Positions 1 through 8,673 are shown, counted from the stretch's first letter. The stretch: 43,213 nt of DNA from Deltaproteobacteria bacterium (GCA_016932235.1 JAFGDF010000361.1:1-43213); one strand, 5' to 3'. The notes: a model not told the origin generated them from the letters alone. Numbers and translations: made by a program.

Positions 1-381
1 AATATTGCCTCTATTGCCGGAAGAAGGGGTTCGGACTGGATTCCTCATTATTCGGCCAGCAAGGCCGGTGTCATTATCATGAGCCAGGCCATCGCGGCCC
101 AGCTCGCGCCTTATAACGTGAACGTGAATACTATCTGTCCCGGATTCATCTGGACACCCATGTCGCTGACTGCCGGCAAGATGATGGCAAAGCTGTATCC
201 CCAATTTAAGGACTTGAGCCCGGATGAGATTTTTAATGAAACAGTCAGGACAAAGGTTCCGCTTGGAAGACCTCAAAAACCCGAGTCGATTGGTAATCTC
301 GCGGCCTTCCTTGCATCTGATGAAGCGGATGATATTACGGGACAGGCCATCAACGTGGACGGCGGGACGGTGTTCAGTTAG
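1..381 (+). CDS. SDR family oxidoreductase, C-terminal part (5' end cut by window)
   Basis: The open frame runs in from base 1 and encodes about 126 residues. These carry the second half of a classical short-chain dehydrogenase: a Ser-containing NIAS segment, the catalytic Tyr-x-x-x-Lys as YSASK near the start of the visible part, a PG motif (NTICPGFIWTP) and the usual GQAINVDGG ending. These are the active-site residues for NAD(P)-dependent alcohol/ketone interconversion. The Rossmann glycine motif lies outside the window, so neither cofactor nor substrate can be judged. The gene is followed by a 97-bp gap and then the AT-rich TRAP cassette; its own base composition is more GC-rich than that cassette. 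An internal ATG at 79 is not the real start, because conserved SDR residues lie upstream of it. Confidence 0.9.
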   Translation, partial: NIASIAGRRGSDWIPHYSASKAGVIIMSQAIAAQLAPYNVNVNTICPGFIWTPMSLTAGKMMAKLYPQFKDLSPDEIFNETVRTKVPLGRPQKPESIGNLAAFLASDEADDITGQAINVDGGTVFS

Positions 382-478
382 GTAGTTATTTCACCGGGAG
401 TGAAGAATCGTCCCTCATCTAGACTAAACATAACGAGATATCTAAATAACTTTCTTTTTAAAAACAGGATATCCAATA

Positions 479-2371
479 GTGAAAAATGCAAAATTAACAA
501 ATCTAATCACCTATGGCTTATGGGCAAGCGTGATCGGGATGGTATTGTATCATTTCATCTATGCTCGATACATTTTGCAGGATCCCATAGGCCATATAAA
601 TACGCATCTGGGTTTTTCCTTTTTAGTCCTTTTCCTCTATGAGCTGCACAACGGGAAAAGAAAAATTTTAAGCTTGATTTTTATGATAATTTCGATAATT
701 GCGGTGGTTTACGTCCAGATCGATATTGAAGGGCTTGAAAATCGGGCGATGATGAATACTCGGCTCGATCTGGTAATGGGAGCAATCCTTATTATATCGG
801 TTTTGATGGGAGTTTATCTCTCTTATGGCCTAGTGCTGCCGATTGTAGTGTCTTTTTTTGTGCTCTATATGTACTTCGGACATTACATCCCTCCGCCCCT
901 CAAATCTATGCCTATTCCCCTAGATGAATTGATTGTGAAACTTTCAATCGGAATATCAGGTATTTATGGACAAATCCTTGAGGTTTCGGCTAATTATATT
1001 TTCTTATTTATGATATTTTCTGCGCTCATAGCAGCGACTGGGGCGATAGATTTTTTTAGTCAACTTGGAAAACTTGTCAGCAGATTCAGCAAAGCAGGAC
1101 CGGCATTGGCATCGGTTATAACCAGTAGTTGCATGGCTTCTATTTCAGGTTCAGCAGGAGCCAATGTAATGATTACGGGATCTTTCACAATCCCTGCAAT
1201 GAAAAGGATCGGGTATCTACCGGAACAGGCAGGGGGTATTGAGTCAGCAGCTTCCACCGGCGGACCCATAATTCCGCCTATAATGGGAGCTGCCGCTTTT
1301 ATAATGAGTGCAGTAACCGGTATCCCATATTCAAAGATATGCCTTGTCTCTATCATTCCAGCGCTTTTATACGTCCTTTCCTGTGCAGCATATGTGGAAC
1401 TTCAGGCAAGACGAATGCGAATTTCGCCTCCTAGGGAATATGTAGATGTAAAAATTCTTTTGAACCGTCTTCCTGTTTTCGGTGTTCCTCTTGTTTTGAT
1501 GATAACGCTTTTTTTATTCGGAATGACACCTATGTTTGTGGGATTCTGCGCATGTATAGCGGTCTTTATACTCAGTTTTTTCAGCCGTGATACCCGCCTT
1601 TCACCAAAAAAGCTCATAGACGCCCTGATACAGGGCGCGTCATCAGGGGCCCAGGTCGGTGTTACAAGTGCCCTTTTAGGTCTTGTGGTAAAAACAATCA
1701 TGGCCTGCGGTTTGGGTATAAAACTACCTATACTGGTGGGATATCTTTTTGGAGGAAACCTTTTTTTAATGTTGATTATGACCGCTATAGTGGCAATTAT
1801 CTTGGGGTGCGGCCTGCCGGCTGCAGCAGCCTACCTTTTGCCGGTTATTGTGCTTGCCCCTTCTTTAATAAAGATGGGAGTGGATCTTCTGCCTGCCCAC
1901 CTTTTCGTATTTTTCTATGCCAATTTTTCCTTCATTACACCTCCAGTTGCGATATCTGCTTTATTTGGGGCTAAACTTGCGGAAGCGGACTATCTTAAAA
2001 CCGCTATTGAGGCTGCAAAGGTCGGGATTGCAGGCTTTATCCTGCCGTTTATCATTATTTTTTGTCCAGTGGTTTTGTTCAATTTCTCTAATTTCCATAC
2101 TTCGGCTTTCCAACTCATAGCTATAATTTTGGCTCTCGTTGTCCTGCAGGGAGGTGTAACAGGTTACTGGATTAAAGATCTGAACCTGTTTCAAAGAATC
2201 TTTGCTGTAATGACGTCTGGAATTTTTATGTCCTATATTTTTTCAAAAAATCTGTATCTATTTTTTATTGGGCTGCTGATCGGTATTGCATTTACCTTAT
2301 GGCAGCGAAGGGAGAAATCTTTATTGGAAGACCGGATATCTGAAGTCCAAAATATCAATATGGGCAGTTAG
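479..2371 (+). CDS. TRAP transporter, fused small/large permease subunit (TAXI type)
   Basis: A 630-residue, very hydrophobic protein with more than 15 likely membrane spans. It has the length and layout of the fused DctQ-DctM permeases that work with TAXI-type binding proteins. The DctM-like part shows the glycine/serine-rich stretch SISGSAGANVMITG (about residues 220-235), the STGGPIIPPIMGAAAF motif shortly after it, and a second ILGCGLPAAAAY motif typical of the large subunit. It would import an organic acid with Na+ or H+. The start is a GTG at 479 with AGGAT about ten bases upstream. The cognate binding protein is encoded at 4612-5658, separated from it by a flavoprotein and a ferredoxin. 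The substrate is unknown; the neighbouring catabolic genes suggest a carboxylate. Confidence 0.92.
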   Translation: MKNAKLTNLITYGLWASVIGMVLYHFIYARYILQDPIGHINTHLGFSFLVLFLYELHNGKRKILSLIFMIISIIAVVYVQIDIEGLENRAMMNTRLDLVMGAILIISVLMGVYLSYGLVLPIVVSFFVLYMYFGHYIPPPLKSMPIPLDELIVKLSIGISGIYGQILEVSANYIFLFMIFSALIAATGAIDFFSQLGKLVSRFSKAGPALASVITSSCMASISGSAGANVMITGSFTIPAMKRIGYLPEQAGGIESAASTGGPIIPPIMGAAAFIMSAVTGIPYSKICLVSIIPALLYVLSCAAYVELQARRMRISPPREYVDVKILLNRLPVFGVPLVLMITLFLFGMTPMFVGFCACIAVFILSFFSRDTRLSPKKLIDALIQGASSGAQVGVTSALLGLVVKTIMACGLGIKLPILVGYLFGGNLFLMLIMTAIVAIILGCGLPAAAAYLLPVIVLAPSLIKMGVDLLPAHLFVFFYANFSFITPPVAISALFGAKLAEADYLKTAIEAAKVGIAGFILPFIIIFCPVVLFNFSNFHTSAFQLIAIILALVVLQGGVTGYWIKDLNLFQRIFAVMTSGIFMSYIFSKNLYLFFIGLLIGIAFTLWQRREKSLLEDRISEVQNINMGS

Positions 2372-2410
2372 CTCTCAATTTAAAGAAAAGAAAATAAGGG
2401 GTGAAAGAAT

Positions 2411-4069
2411 ATGGCTGATATCATGAAAAATGATCTACCGGCCAAGGTAATAGAAACGGATGTCCTTATCCTTGGCTCTGGCGCTGCAGGGTGTGGTGCG
2501 GCAATTGCCGCTAATAGAAAAGGGATCAGGGTTTTGATGCTTGACAAAGGAAAGCTTGAAAGTTCGGGAAATTTGGGAGGCGGAAATGACCATTTTTGCG
2601 CCGTGCTCAATAGAGGACCGCAAACCGATAGTGATGAGGCACTGGTTAATTTTTACGTGACTCCGTGGTGTGGACTCAGTCCTGAAATATATGACAGGGG
2701 GTGGGCAAAGAAAATTCCATCGGTGCTTTCTTTCCTTGAGGATGCAGGTGTCGAGTTTTTAAAAAATGATGATGGCACCTATTACCGTACATTAGGCATT
2801 GGTCAGCCCGGTAACTGGTGGATCAATATAAGAAATGGGCATAATATCAAGAGACTTCTTGCAAAAAAAATTCGAAGCATGAACATAGATGTTATGGACC
2901 ATATCATGGTTACAAAAATTATAAAAATGGACGAGAAGGTAAGCGGATGTCTCGGCTACAATGTTCTTGATGGGACATTTTATATATTCAGGGCTAAAAA
3001 GGTGATCATGGCATTGGGGAAGGTATCGACGAGGGGCTGGACGAATTCAACTGGTAATCCTTATAATATATGGTGGTCTCCTTACAATACAGGCAGTCAA
3101 TTCACTTTAGCATATGATGCTGGTGTAAAATTATTAAACCTAGATACAGAGCAAAGAGCCACCCTCCTTCCCAAAGGGTTCGGCGCACCTGGAATGAACG
3201 GTATCAATAGCATGGGCGGACATGAACTGAATGCCCTAGGAGAAAGGTTCATGGGCAAATATGATCCTATGTGGGAGAATGGATTAAGGAGGAATCAAAT
3301 ATTAGGCACTTATCAAGAGCTGATAGAAGGGAAAGGACCGCCATTTTTCATGGATATGACGCATCTGAAGAAAGAGGATGTTACCCATCTTCAGTTCGTA
3401 TTAATGCCGGGCGATAAGGCTACATATCTTGACTATTGTGAGCAAAAAGGTATTGATTTTGCGACATCACCACTGGAAGTGGAAATTTCAGAACTCTCCT
3501 TTGGAGGGCAGTTACTCACGCGGGATAATGCTGAAACCAACATTAGTGGAATCTACAATGGATGCCTTTTCATGAGTTTCTCAGGAGCCATGTGCGGGGG
3601 ATACTATGCTGGTGAACAGGCTGCTGAAGCCTCCTTACAAACAGGAAATGCCCCCGTTTTTGACCAGGCGGAGGTGATTAGAGAAAGGAAAAGAATTTTC
3701 AGCCCTATGAAGAAAGAAGGTGACCTCGGTTATGAAGAATTTGAAAGTGTCATTCGCCAGATCATGAATTACTACATGGGATACCGGAGAAACCAAAAAG
3801 GAATGGAAATTGCCCTAAATAAATTGAATTTCCTCGAAAGCCAATGGCAAAAAATTGGTGCCGGGAACTATCACGAACTGATGAAAACTCATGAATCCGC
3901 CGAGTTGATAAAGATTTGCCAGCTGACGGTCCGGACTTGTATGGAAAGGAAGGAAAGTGGTCGGACATTTTATACCCGGACAGATTATCCAGAGACAAAG
4001 CCTGAATTTGCAAAACCTCTCATTATCTGGAATGATGGCATGGAAGCCAAATTTACATGGGGGAGTTAA
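2411..4069 (+). CDS. AprA-like / fumarate-reductase-family FAD flavoprotein
   Basis: A 552-residue flavoprotein with an N-terminal FAD-binding GSGAAG motif (residues 22-27). It resembles the fumarate reductase/succinate dehydrogenase/AprA superfamily throughout, including a GGNDHF segment near residue 55 and a C-terminal region with FSGAMCGGYYAGEQAAEA. Several stretches recall adenylylsulfate reductase alpha more than fumarate reductase, such as GKGPPFFMDM. A small AprB-like ferredoxin follows at 4142. It probably oxidises or reduces an organic substrate with electrons passing to that ferredoxin; this is inferred from the pairing. It is unlikely to be the dissimilatory AprA itself, because it is shorter and sits between TRAP transporter genes. 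The start ATG is preceded by AAGGGGTG at a good distance. Confidence 0.8.
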   Translation: MADIMKNDLPAKVIETDVLILGSGAAGCGAAIAANRKGIRVLMLDKGKLESSGNLGGGNDHFCAVLNRGPQTDSDEALVNFYVTPWCGLSPEIYDRGWAKKIPSVLSFLEDAGVEFLKNDDGTYYRTLGIGQPGNWWINIRNGHNIKRLLAKKIRSMNIDVMDHIMVTKIIKMDEKVSGCLGYNVLDGTFYIFRAKKVIMALGKVSTRGWTNSTGNPYNIWWSPYNTGSQFTLAYDAGVKLLNLDTEQRATLLPKGFGAPGMNGINSMGGHELNALGERFMGKYDPMWENGLRRNQILGTYQELIEGKGPPFFMDMTHLKKEDVTHLQFVLMPGDKATYLDYCEQKGIDFATSPLEVEISELSFGGQLLTRDNAETNISGIYNGCLFMSFSGAMCGGYYAGEQAAEASLQTGNAPVFDQAEVIRERKRIFSPMKKEGDLGYEEFESVIRQIMNYYMGYRRNQKGMEIALNKLNFLESQWQKIGAGNYHELMKTHESAELIKICQLTVRTCMERKESGRTFYTRTDYPETKPEFAKPLIIWNDGMEAKFTWGS

Positions 4070-4141
4070 AATTTCGATACTTATAGCTGTAAAATTTTAA
4101 TAGCAACAGAAAAGGAATTCAGTTTTTTGGGGGGGATAATT

Positions 4142-4339
4142 ATGCCACCAGTGATAAATAAGGATGAATGTACACTTTGTGGAATCTGTGTAGAGGATTG
4201 CCCAGGATATGTGCTTGTCATGACCGAAGAAGGTCCAGAAGTAGCCTATCCTAATGAATGCTGGCACTGCGGAAATTGTCGGATAAGCTGTCCATCCGCT
4301 TGTATTTCCTATGAATTTCCTCTGTCCATGCTTTTATGA
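4142..4339 (+). CDS. 2x[4Fe-4S] ferredoxin, AprB-like
   Basis: A 65-residue protein with two classical cluster motifs: CTLCGICVEDCP near residues 10-21 and CWHCGNCRISCPSAC near residues 40-54. It resembles bacterial two-cluster ferredoxins and the N-terminal half of AprB. It lies 72 bases after the AprA-like flavoprotein and is probably its electron partner. I chose the ATG at 4142 because a run of G residues (4128-4134) gives a ribosome-binding site at the right distance; a TTG at 4127 lies inside or before that site and is less likely. Confidence 0.9.
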   Translation: MPPVINKDECTLCGICVEDCPGYVLVMTEEGPEVAYPNECWHCGNCRISCPSACISYEFPLSMLL

Positions 4340-4346
4340 AAATATT

Positions 4347-4363
4347 GAAAATTTAAGATTTTC
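4347..4363. other. small AT-rich hairpin after ferredoxin gene
   Basis: A perfect 6-bp inverted repeat, GAAAAT with ATTTTC, with a 5-nt loop, lies just past the ferredoxin stop. A second imperfect hairpin (GACC at 4545-4548 with GGTC at 4560-4563, flanking CTC/GAG) lies in the same 272-bp gap, before the binding-protein gene. Neither has a clear T-run, so termination is only a possibility. A stem-loop here could give the binding-protein gene its own expression level. Confidence 0.25.
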
Positions 4364-4611
4364 CGAGTTGGGAAGATCTCGAGTTTGGAATGCTTCCAGA
4401 CATATTTACCATTAAATATAATAATCGTTGCGAGTTTTATCAGTCAGTAGAGCAGGAAAGGAGGGTGATAAAAATACTATATCTTTTCAGGAGTGTGCCT
4501 TATAGCATAAAATAGAAAGCCTAAATTTAGTTATTTAGTTTGGCGACCGCTCTTTGAGAGGTCATTATATGAAGGAAATTTTAAATTCCAGGAAAAGGGA
4601 GGAAATGCAAA

Positions 4612-5658
4612 ATGAAAAAGGTAAAATTAGTTTTAGTCACTATCGGATTTCTAGTATTTTCGATCTCTGGTTTATTTGTTTCCCCTGATGCATTAGCGGA
4701 AAAGAAAGACCCATATATTATAGAGATATATTCCGCTCCGATGGGGATGTCCGGTTATGTACTCAGTTTCGCACTGAGTGACTTTATCAACAAAAATTCC
4801 GAGAAGCTTGAGGCAACCTGTATTGAGACAAAGAGCTCGATAGAGGATATGATCACTCTGATAAAACATCCAGAGAAAAAAGCCAACTGGATCGGTTTCG
4901 TGAACCCGATTATCAGATACCAGGCACAACATGGAATTACTCCTTTTAAGGATCCCTACTCGGATATCAGAGCTCTTTCGCCGGTAGGACAGGCCTGTGC
5001 TGCATTCGCTACTCTTGATCCTAAAATAAAAACTATGAATGATATGGTTGGTAAAAAAGTTATGATTTTTCATTCAAATACAAATGTTGGACAGGTACAC
5101 GAATTTATATTAAAGGGCGAAGGACTGTTTGATAAAATGAAAATTGTGCGTGGAAACATGGCAGATGCAACAAGAGCACTTATCGACCGCATCATTGATG
5201 TGGGCTGGATCTCAAGCAATCCCATGATAAAAAATCCTGACGGAACCTGGGACTGGACAGCTGTGCCTGCATCTAGCGAGCTTTTTGAGACAGAAGAAAG
5301 CTTTATAATATCAATTCCAGAAGAATTCATAAGTAGGGCAGCGGAAAGGACCGGATATCCCTTGTATCCAATTACCAACGCACCAAAGACCTGTGGAAAA
5401 TCGACTTTTGACAAACCTTGGACAGGTCCACTGTTCAGCTCCTCATGGTATGTTCATAAAGATATGCCCGATGAAGTTGTAACTGAGATCATGAGAGTAC
5501 TCTGGGAAAATGCTGATAAATTTGCGAGCTATCATGCCGCGGGAAAAGGCATAAACCAGTCAAACCTCTCAGAGATAATGGAAAAACAGGAATTTATACA
5601 TCCGGCTGTTATTAAATTTCACAAGGATCATGGTGTTGAGAAAGTCGGAATTGATTAA
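4612..5658 (+). CDS. TAXI family TRAP transporter solute-binding protein
   Basis: A 348-residue secreted binding protein. Residues 1-29 form a signal peptide: a KK-containing n-region, a hydrophobic core and an ALA-E cleavage site. The mature part has the features of TAXI (TRAP-associated extracytoplasmic immunogenic) proteins, including YSAPMGMSGYVLSFALSDF near the N-terminus and a PVGQACAAFATLD region followed by the GKKVMIFHSNTN segment. It would deliver substrate to the fused permease at 479-2371. A GGGAGG site lies nine bases before the ATG. The separation from the permease by the flavoprotein/ferredoxin pair suggests that all five genes serve one pathway. Confidence 0.88.
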   Translation: MKKVKLVLVTIGFLVFSISGLFVSPDALAEKKDPYIIEIYSAPMGMSGYVLSFALSDFINKNSEKLEATCIETKSSIEDMITLIKHPEKKANWIGFVNPIIRYQAQHGITPFKDPYSDIRALSPVGQACAAFATLDPKIKTMNDMVGKKVMIFHSNTNVGQVHEFILKGEGLFDKMKIVRGNMADATRALIDRIIDVGWISSNPMIKNPDGTWDWTAVPASSELFETEESFIISIPEEFISRAAERTGYPLYPITNAPKTCGKSTFDKPWTGPLFSSSWYVHKDMPDEVVTEIMRVLWENADKFASYHAAGKGINQSNLSEIMEKQEFIHPAVIKFHKDHGVEKVGID

Positions 5659-5675
5659 ATTGCGATTATAATATG

Positions 5676-5702
5676 AATCTAGGAGAAGCTCCTTGCTAGA
5701 TT
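5676..5702. other. stem-loop between TAXI binding protein and amidohydrolase genes
   Basis: An inverted repeat AATCTAG (5676-5682) with CTAGATT (5696-5702), extended inside by GAG/CTC pairing. No T-run follows, so it is a weak terminator at best. It may be a processing or attenuation hairpin between the two genes. Confidence 0.3.
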
Positions 5703-5789
5703 AGGTTCGATATCAGGTTCATATATGGGATGGAGATTCTCTGAATACACTATTAGATAAGGGATATGATCACAAGGAGGAAAAGAAGA

Positions 5790-6794
5790 ATGAAGGAGTT
5801 ATACCAGCTTAAAATTGATGCCTATTCGCATATAATCCCACCTAAATACAGAGATGCTCTTTATAAAGTAGCCCCGGAACTTTATGACCAACAGGTTGTC
5901 CACTGGCCTCCATTATTTGATCTGGATGCCCGTTTTCGGATAATGGATAAATATGAGCCTATCAGGCAGGTATTAACATTAGGCCGAGTTGCGGTGGAGC
6001 ACCTTGCAGGGCCGGAAAAGGCACAAGAGCTAGCCAAGCTAGCTAATGATGAGATGGCTGAATTGGTTTATAAATATCCTGATAGATTTGTGGCAGCTTT
6101 AACTACACTTGCCATGAATAATTTTGATGCTGCTTTGGAGGAGATAGACAGAACGATAAAAGATATGAGATTCAGAGGCGTATATCTGCATACTCCGGTT
6201 GATGAAAAGCCCCTTGATATACCTGAGTTCATGCCCCTTTATGAGAAGATGGCTGAATATGATCTGCCGATAGTGATACATCCCATGAGAAAGCCCACAC
6301 ATCCAGATTATATGACAGAAGATGTATCCAAGTATTGGATATATCAGCTGTTTGGCTGGCCTTTTGACACTACTTCTGCAATGGCACGTTTGGTAGGAAG
6401 TGGTATTATGGAAAAATATCCAAACCTGAAGGTTCTTACGCATCATTGCGGTGGTATGGTTTCATTTTATGCGGAGAGGATAAAACAGTTTACACAACTT
6501 ATGGAGTTTAGAGGTGTCGGGCTAGGTCTAAAAAAGCCGGCAATTGACTATTATCAGATGTTTTATGCCGATACTGCGATATATGGTAATCCTTCTGCAT
6601 TAATGTGCGGTTATGCATTTTTTGGTGCTGATCACATGTTATTTGGCGCTGACTTCCCTCTCGGCGATACGGAACGTGGGAACAGGAATTACAGACAAAC
6701 TATAAATGCCATAGAACAAATGGATATAAGTGACGAAGAAAGGAAGAAGATTTATGAGGATAACGCAAGGAAATTAATGAAATTGCCAATATAA
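5790..6794 (+). CDS. Amidohydrolase family protein (ACMSD/gamma-resorcylate decarboxylase-like)
   Basis: A 334-residue TIM-barrel metal-dependent hydrolase or decarboxylase of the amidohydrolase-2 family, which includes aminocarboxymuconate-semialdehyde decarboxylase and gamma-resorcylate decarboxylase. Likely metal/active-site residues are His14 in DAYSHIIP, the His of IVIHPMRKP, the His pair of THHCGG and the Asp of FGADFP. The usual N-terminal His-x-His is Tyr12-x-His14 here, so the first ligand is changed. The start ATG at 5790 is preceded by AAGGAGG nine bases upstream; an ATG at 5766 lies before that site. As the last gene of the TRAP cassette it may decarboxylate or hydrolyse the imported compound or a derivative; this is inferred from context. 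Confidence 0.85.
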   Translation: MKELYQLKIDAYSHIIPPKYRDALYKVAPELYDQQVVHWPPLFDLDARFRIMDKYEPIRQVLTLGRVAVEHLAGPEKAQELAKLANDEMAELVYKYPDRFVAALTTLAMNNFDAALEEIDRTIKDMRFRGVYLHTPVDEKPLDIPEFMPLYEKMAEYDLPIVIHPMRKPTHPDYMTEDVSKYWIYQLFGWPFDTTSAMARLVGSGIMEKYPNLKVLTHHCGGMVSFYAERIKQFTQLMEFRGVGLGLKKPAIDYYQMFYADTAIYGNPSALMCGYAFFGADHMLFGADFPLGDTERGNRNYRQTINAIEQMDISDEERKKIYEDNARKLMKLPI

Positions 6795-7113
6795 GAACAT
6801 ATTAATAGATACTATTAGATTTTAAACTTATTGATTCCCGCGCCGAATGTGTTCGGGATAATGGATAGTAATAAAGGTAATCTTGTAGGAATGGCGAAAT
6901 TACAACTTTTATTCTATCTCTCAAAACTTGTAGAATTCGAAAATCGTAACATATCTGGAATTGTCTCTATTTTTAGTCAATCAATATCAGCACAATTAAC
7001 TCTCCGGAAAAATATTTTTTTAATGTTTTATTGCCCGAAATTAAAATAACCACTTATCAATTGGATTAGTTAATTGAATCATCTAAAGTCAAATTTAAGG
7101 AGATTTGAATAAT
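6795..7113. other. 319-bp AT-rich intergenic region upstream of mftA
   Basis: I see no convincing gene. A 72-codon open frame at 6831-7049 has no start signal and no recognisable composition. A small hairpin (CCGAA 6843-6847 with TTCGG 6852-6856, extendable to TCCCG/CGGGA) could mark the end of the TRAP operon but lacks a T-run. The 3' part must hold the promoter of the mycofactocin operon; no box pair stands out. AAGGAG at 7097-7102 is the ribosome-binding site of mftA. Confidence 0.5.
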
Positions 7114-7236
7114 ATGGAAGAAAAAGAAAAAGGTCCGGAAGAAAATGGGGATGAGAAGGCGGATGAAAGCCTTTTTCAAACTGAGGAGATAAAGATCGAA
7201 GAGATGTCCATTGACGGGATATGCGGTGTGTACTGA
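7114..7236 (+). CDS. mftA: Mycofactocin precursor peptide MftA
   Basis: A 40-residue acidic peptide ending in EEMSIDGICGVY and a stop. The C-terminal IDGxCGVY is the hallmark of MftA, whose last two residues (Val-Tyr) are decarboxylated, cross-linked and excised to form the redox cofactor mycofactocin. The Glu/Asp/Lys-rich leader is typical of RiPP precursors bound by a PqqD-like partner. The ATG at 7114 has AAGGAG eleven bases upstream. mftB overlaps or abuts its 3' end and mftC follows, so the identification rests on both sequence and order. It is the first gene of the operon and the only one dedicated to the precursor. Confidence 0.95.
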   Translation: MEEKEKGPEENGDEKADESLFQTEEIKIEEMSIDGICGVY

Positions 7237-7495
7237 TAAAAGATACATGCTGGCGCCGGGCACTCAGGTGCGGGAGGAGGATTTCGGGCTGCTCTTTTAT
7301 ACCATGGAGGGTCCCCGCCTGTTTTTCCTGTCCTCAGGTAGATTGCTGGCGGGTTCTTTTTTCCTTGGTGAACGAACCTTAAAGGAGTGGATTGAACGGT
7401 TAAATAACCATTATTCCATTTCAGCATCTCGAATACAGGATCTGACGAAGACCCTTCATCAGCTGAAAGAGAAAGGGGTGATTATTGAGCGCTGA
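7226..7495 (+). CDS. mftB: Mycofactocin chaperone MftB (PqqD-like RRE protein)
   Basis: About 89 residues, starting near YMLAPGTQVREEDFGLLFY and containing GPRLFFLSSGRLLAG. This is the pattern of MftB, a small RiPP-recognition-element protein that binds MftA and presents it to MftC. The start is uncertain: GTG at 7226 (used here, overlapping the mftA end by 11 bases), TTG at 7211 and ATG at 7247 are all in frame. The last would remove residues just before the conserved region. The 3' end overlaps the likely mftC start by 11 bases, which suggests translational coupling across mftABC. Confidence 0.88.
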   Translation: MCTDKRYMLAPGTQVREEDFGLLFYTMEGPRLFFLSSGRLLAGSFFLGERTLKEWIERLNNHYSISASRIQDLTKTLHQLKEKGVIIER

Positions 7496-8510
7496 AATGG
7501 CCAAAAATGGACTCCGGGCGCCAGTGAACGTCACATGGGAAATTACACAGGAATGTAATCTCCGCTGCGTTCACTGTCTCTCTGACTCAGGCAGGACCGG
7601 TGAAGATGAACTCAGTGATGAAGAATGCATATCTCTCATAGACCAGTTAACGACCCTTAAGGTTTTCCAGGTCAACATAGGCGGTGGGGAACCATTTATC
7701 CGGCCAGGTTTTATAGACATTTTGAGATTCAGCCATGAAAAGGGCCTTGTCACCTGTGTGAGCACTAATGGAACAAAGATAGACAGGAGTTTGGCAAGGA
7801 TTCTGGCATCGCTTCAAATGCTTTATCTCCAGGTGAGCCTGGACGGAGCAACCGCCGATGTTAATGACGTCATAAGGGGAAAGGGCACATATCAGAAGAT
7901 CTTATACGCATTGGATTGCCTGGCACAAGAGGGTGTCCGATTCAGCATAAATACAGTCCTTACCAGGATTAATTTTTCACAACTGGATATGTTAAGAAAG
8001 CTCGCCGGTGATTTTAGGGCCGAACTCAGGGTCTCACGTTTTCGCCCTTCAGGGAGGGGCAAGAGCAGTAAAGAATTACTCGGGCCGACCAAGGACCAGT
8101 TGGAGAACTTTGCCGAATGGCTCAATGAATATGACCTTATAAGGACAGGAGATTCCTTTTTCTGTCTCACATCCGAGAACCGTCGAAGAAAAGGGCTGGA
8201 CATGTGCGGCGCGGCCAAAATGACATGCTGTATCTCCCCAAGGGGAGATCTCTATCCCTGCGCTTTCCTGCAGGAACGTCCTTTTTTTGCAGGTAACATC
8301 AGGGAAAATTCCGTAAAGTTTCTATGGGATCACTCTCCGATATTTCAGAGGCTCCGGGTTCTGGATGTACAGTCCTGTATCGACTGCTACAGGTTTGAAG
8401 TCTGCCGCGGCGGATGTCCTGCAATGGCCTACCATACCTATCATGATATATCAATGCCGGATCCTGAGTGCCTGGTCAATCTGAAAAATGTTGAAATGGC
8501 AAACGCTTAG
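7485..8510 (+). CDS. mftC: Mycofactocin maturase MftC (radical SAM/SPASM)
   Basis: A 341-residue radical SAM enzyme. From the TTG start, the SAM-cluster motif is Cys24-x3-Cys28-x2-Cys31 within TWEITQECNLRCVHC, close to the family consensus, followed by the GGGEPF loop. The C-terminal half has a Cys-rich SPASM region (CGAAKMTCC, then CIDCYRFEVCRGGCP) for two auxiliary Fe-S clusters. In known systems MftC oxidatively decarboxylates the MftA C-terminal Tyr and forms the Val-Tyr carbon-carbon bond, with MftB as chaperone. The TTG at 7485 follows GGGGTG at a suitable distance; the ATG at 7497 has no such site. It overlaps mftB. Confidence 0.95.
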   Translation: MSAEMAKNGLRAPVNVTWEITQECNLRCVHCLSDSGRTGEDELSDEECISLIDQLTTLKVFQVNIGGGEPFIRPGFIDILRFSHEKGLVTCVSTNGTKIDRSLARILASLQMLYLQVSLDGATADVNDVIRGKGTYQKILYALDCLAQEGVRFSINTVLTRINFSQLDMLRKLAGDFRAELRVSRFRPSGRGKSSKELLGPTKDQLENFAEWLNEYDLIRTGDSFFCLTSENRRRKGLDMCGAAKMTCCISPRGDLYPCAFLQERPFFAGNIRENSVKFLWDHSPIFQRLRVLDVQSCIDCYRFEVCRGGCPAMAYHTYHDISMPDPECLVNLKNVEMANA

Positions 8511-8635
8511 CAGTCTGTCAGGCTTTTTCCGATAGAGTGCCAGGATATTTAAAATATGAAGTCGTGTATAGAACGAAAATGAGTTTTACTATACGCCGAT
8601 CTGAAATCCAGCGTTATCTCTAAAGATAGTGTGAT

Positions 8636-8669
8636 GGGGCGCCCTTTTTACGGTCGAACTAGTTCCTGG
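8636..8669 (-). repeat. Fragment of dispersed palindromic repeat
   Basis: Read on the minus strand, this 34-nt block matches the right arm of the palindromic element at 37284-37317 in 30 of 34 positions (CCAGGAAC then a GTAAAAAGGGC core). A further short match, TAAAACTCATTTT, also occurs beside both copies. It lies in the 205-bp gap between mftC and the first OYE gene. Together with the hairpin at 8674-8702 it could affect expression of the downstream genes, but it looks like a repeat remnant. Confidence 0.6.
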
Positions 8670-8673
8670 ATAG

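Noticed and set aside
2411..4339. Dissimilatory adenylylsulfate reductase AprBA
   Set aside because: The flavoprotein is about 100 residues shorter than AprA, the ferredoxin lacks the AprB C-terminal part, the gene order is reversed, and there are transporter neighbours rather than sat/qmo genes.
6831..7049. 72-codon open frame upstream of mftA
   Set aside because: AT-rich chance frame starting from TTG, no signal, no recognisable protein features.
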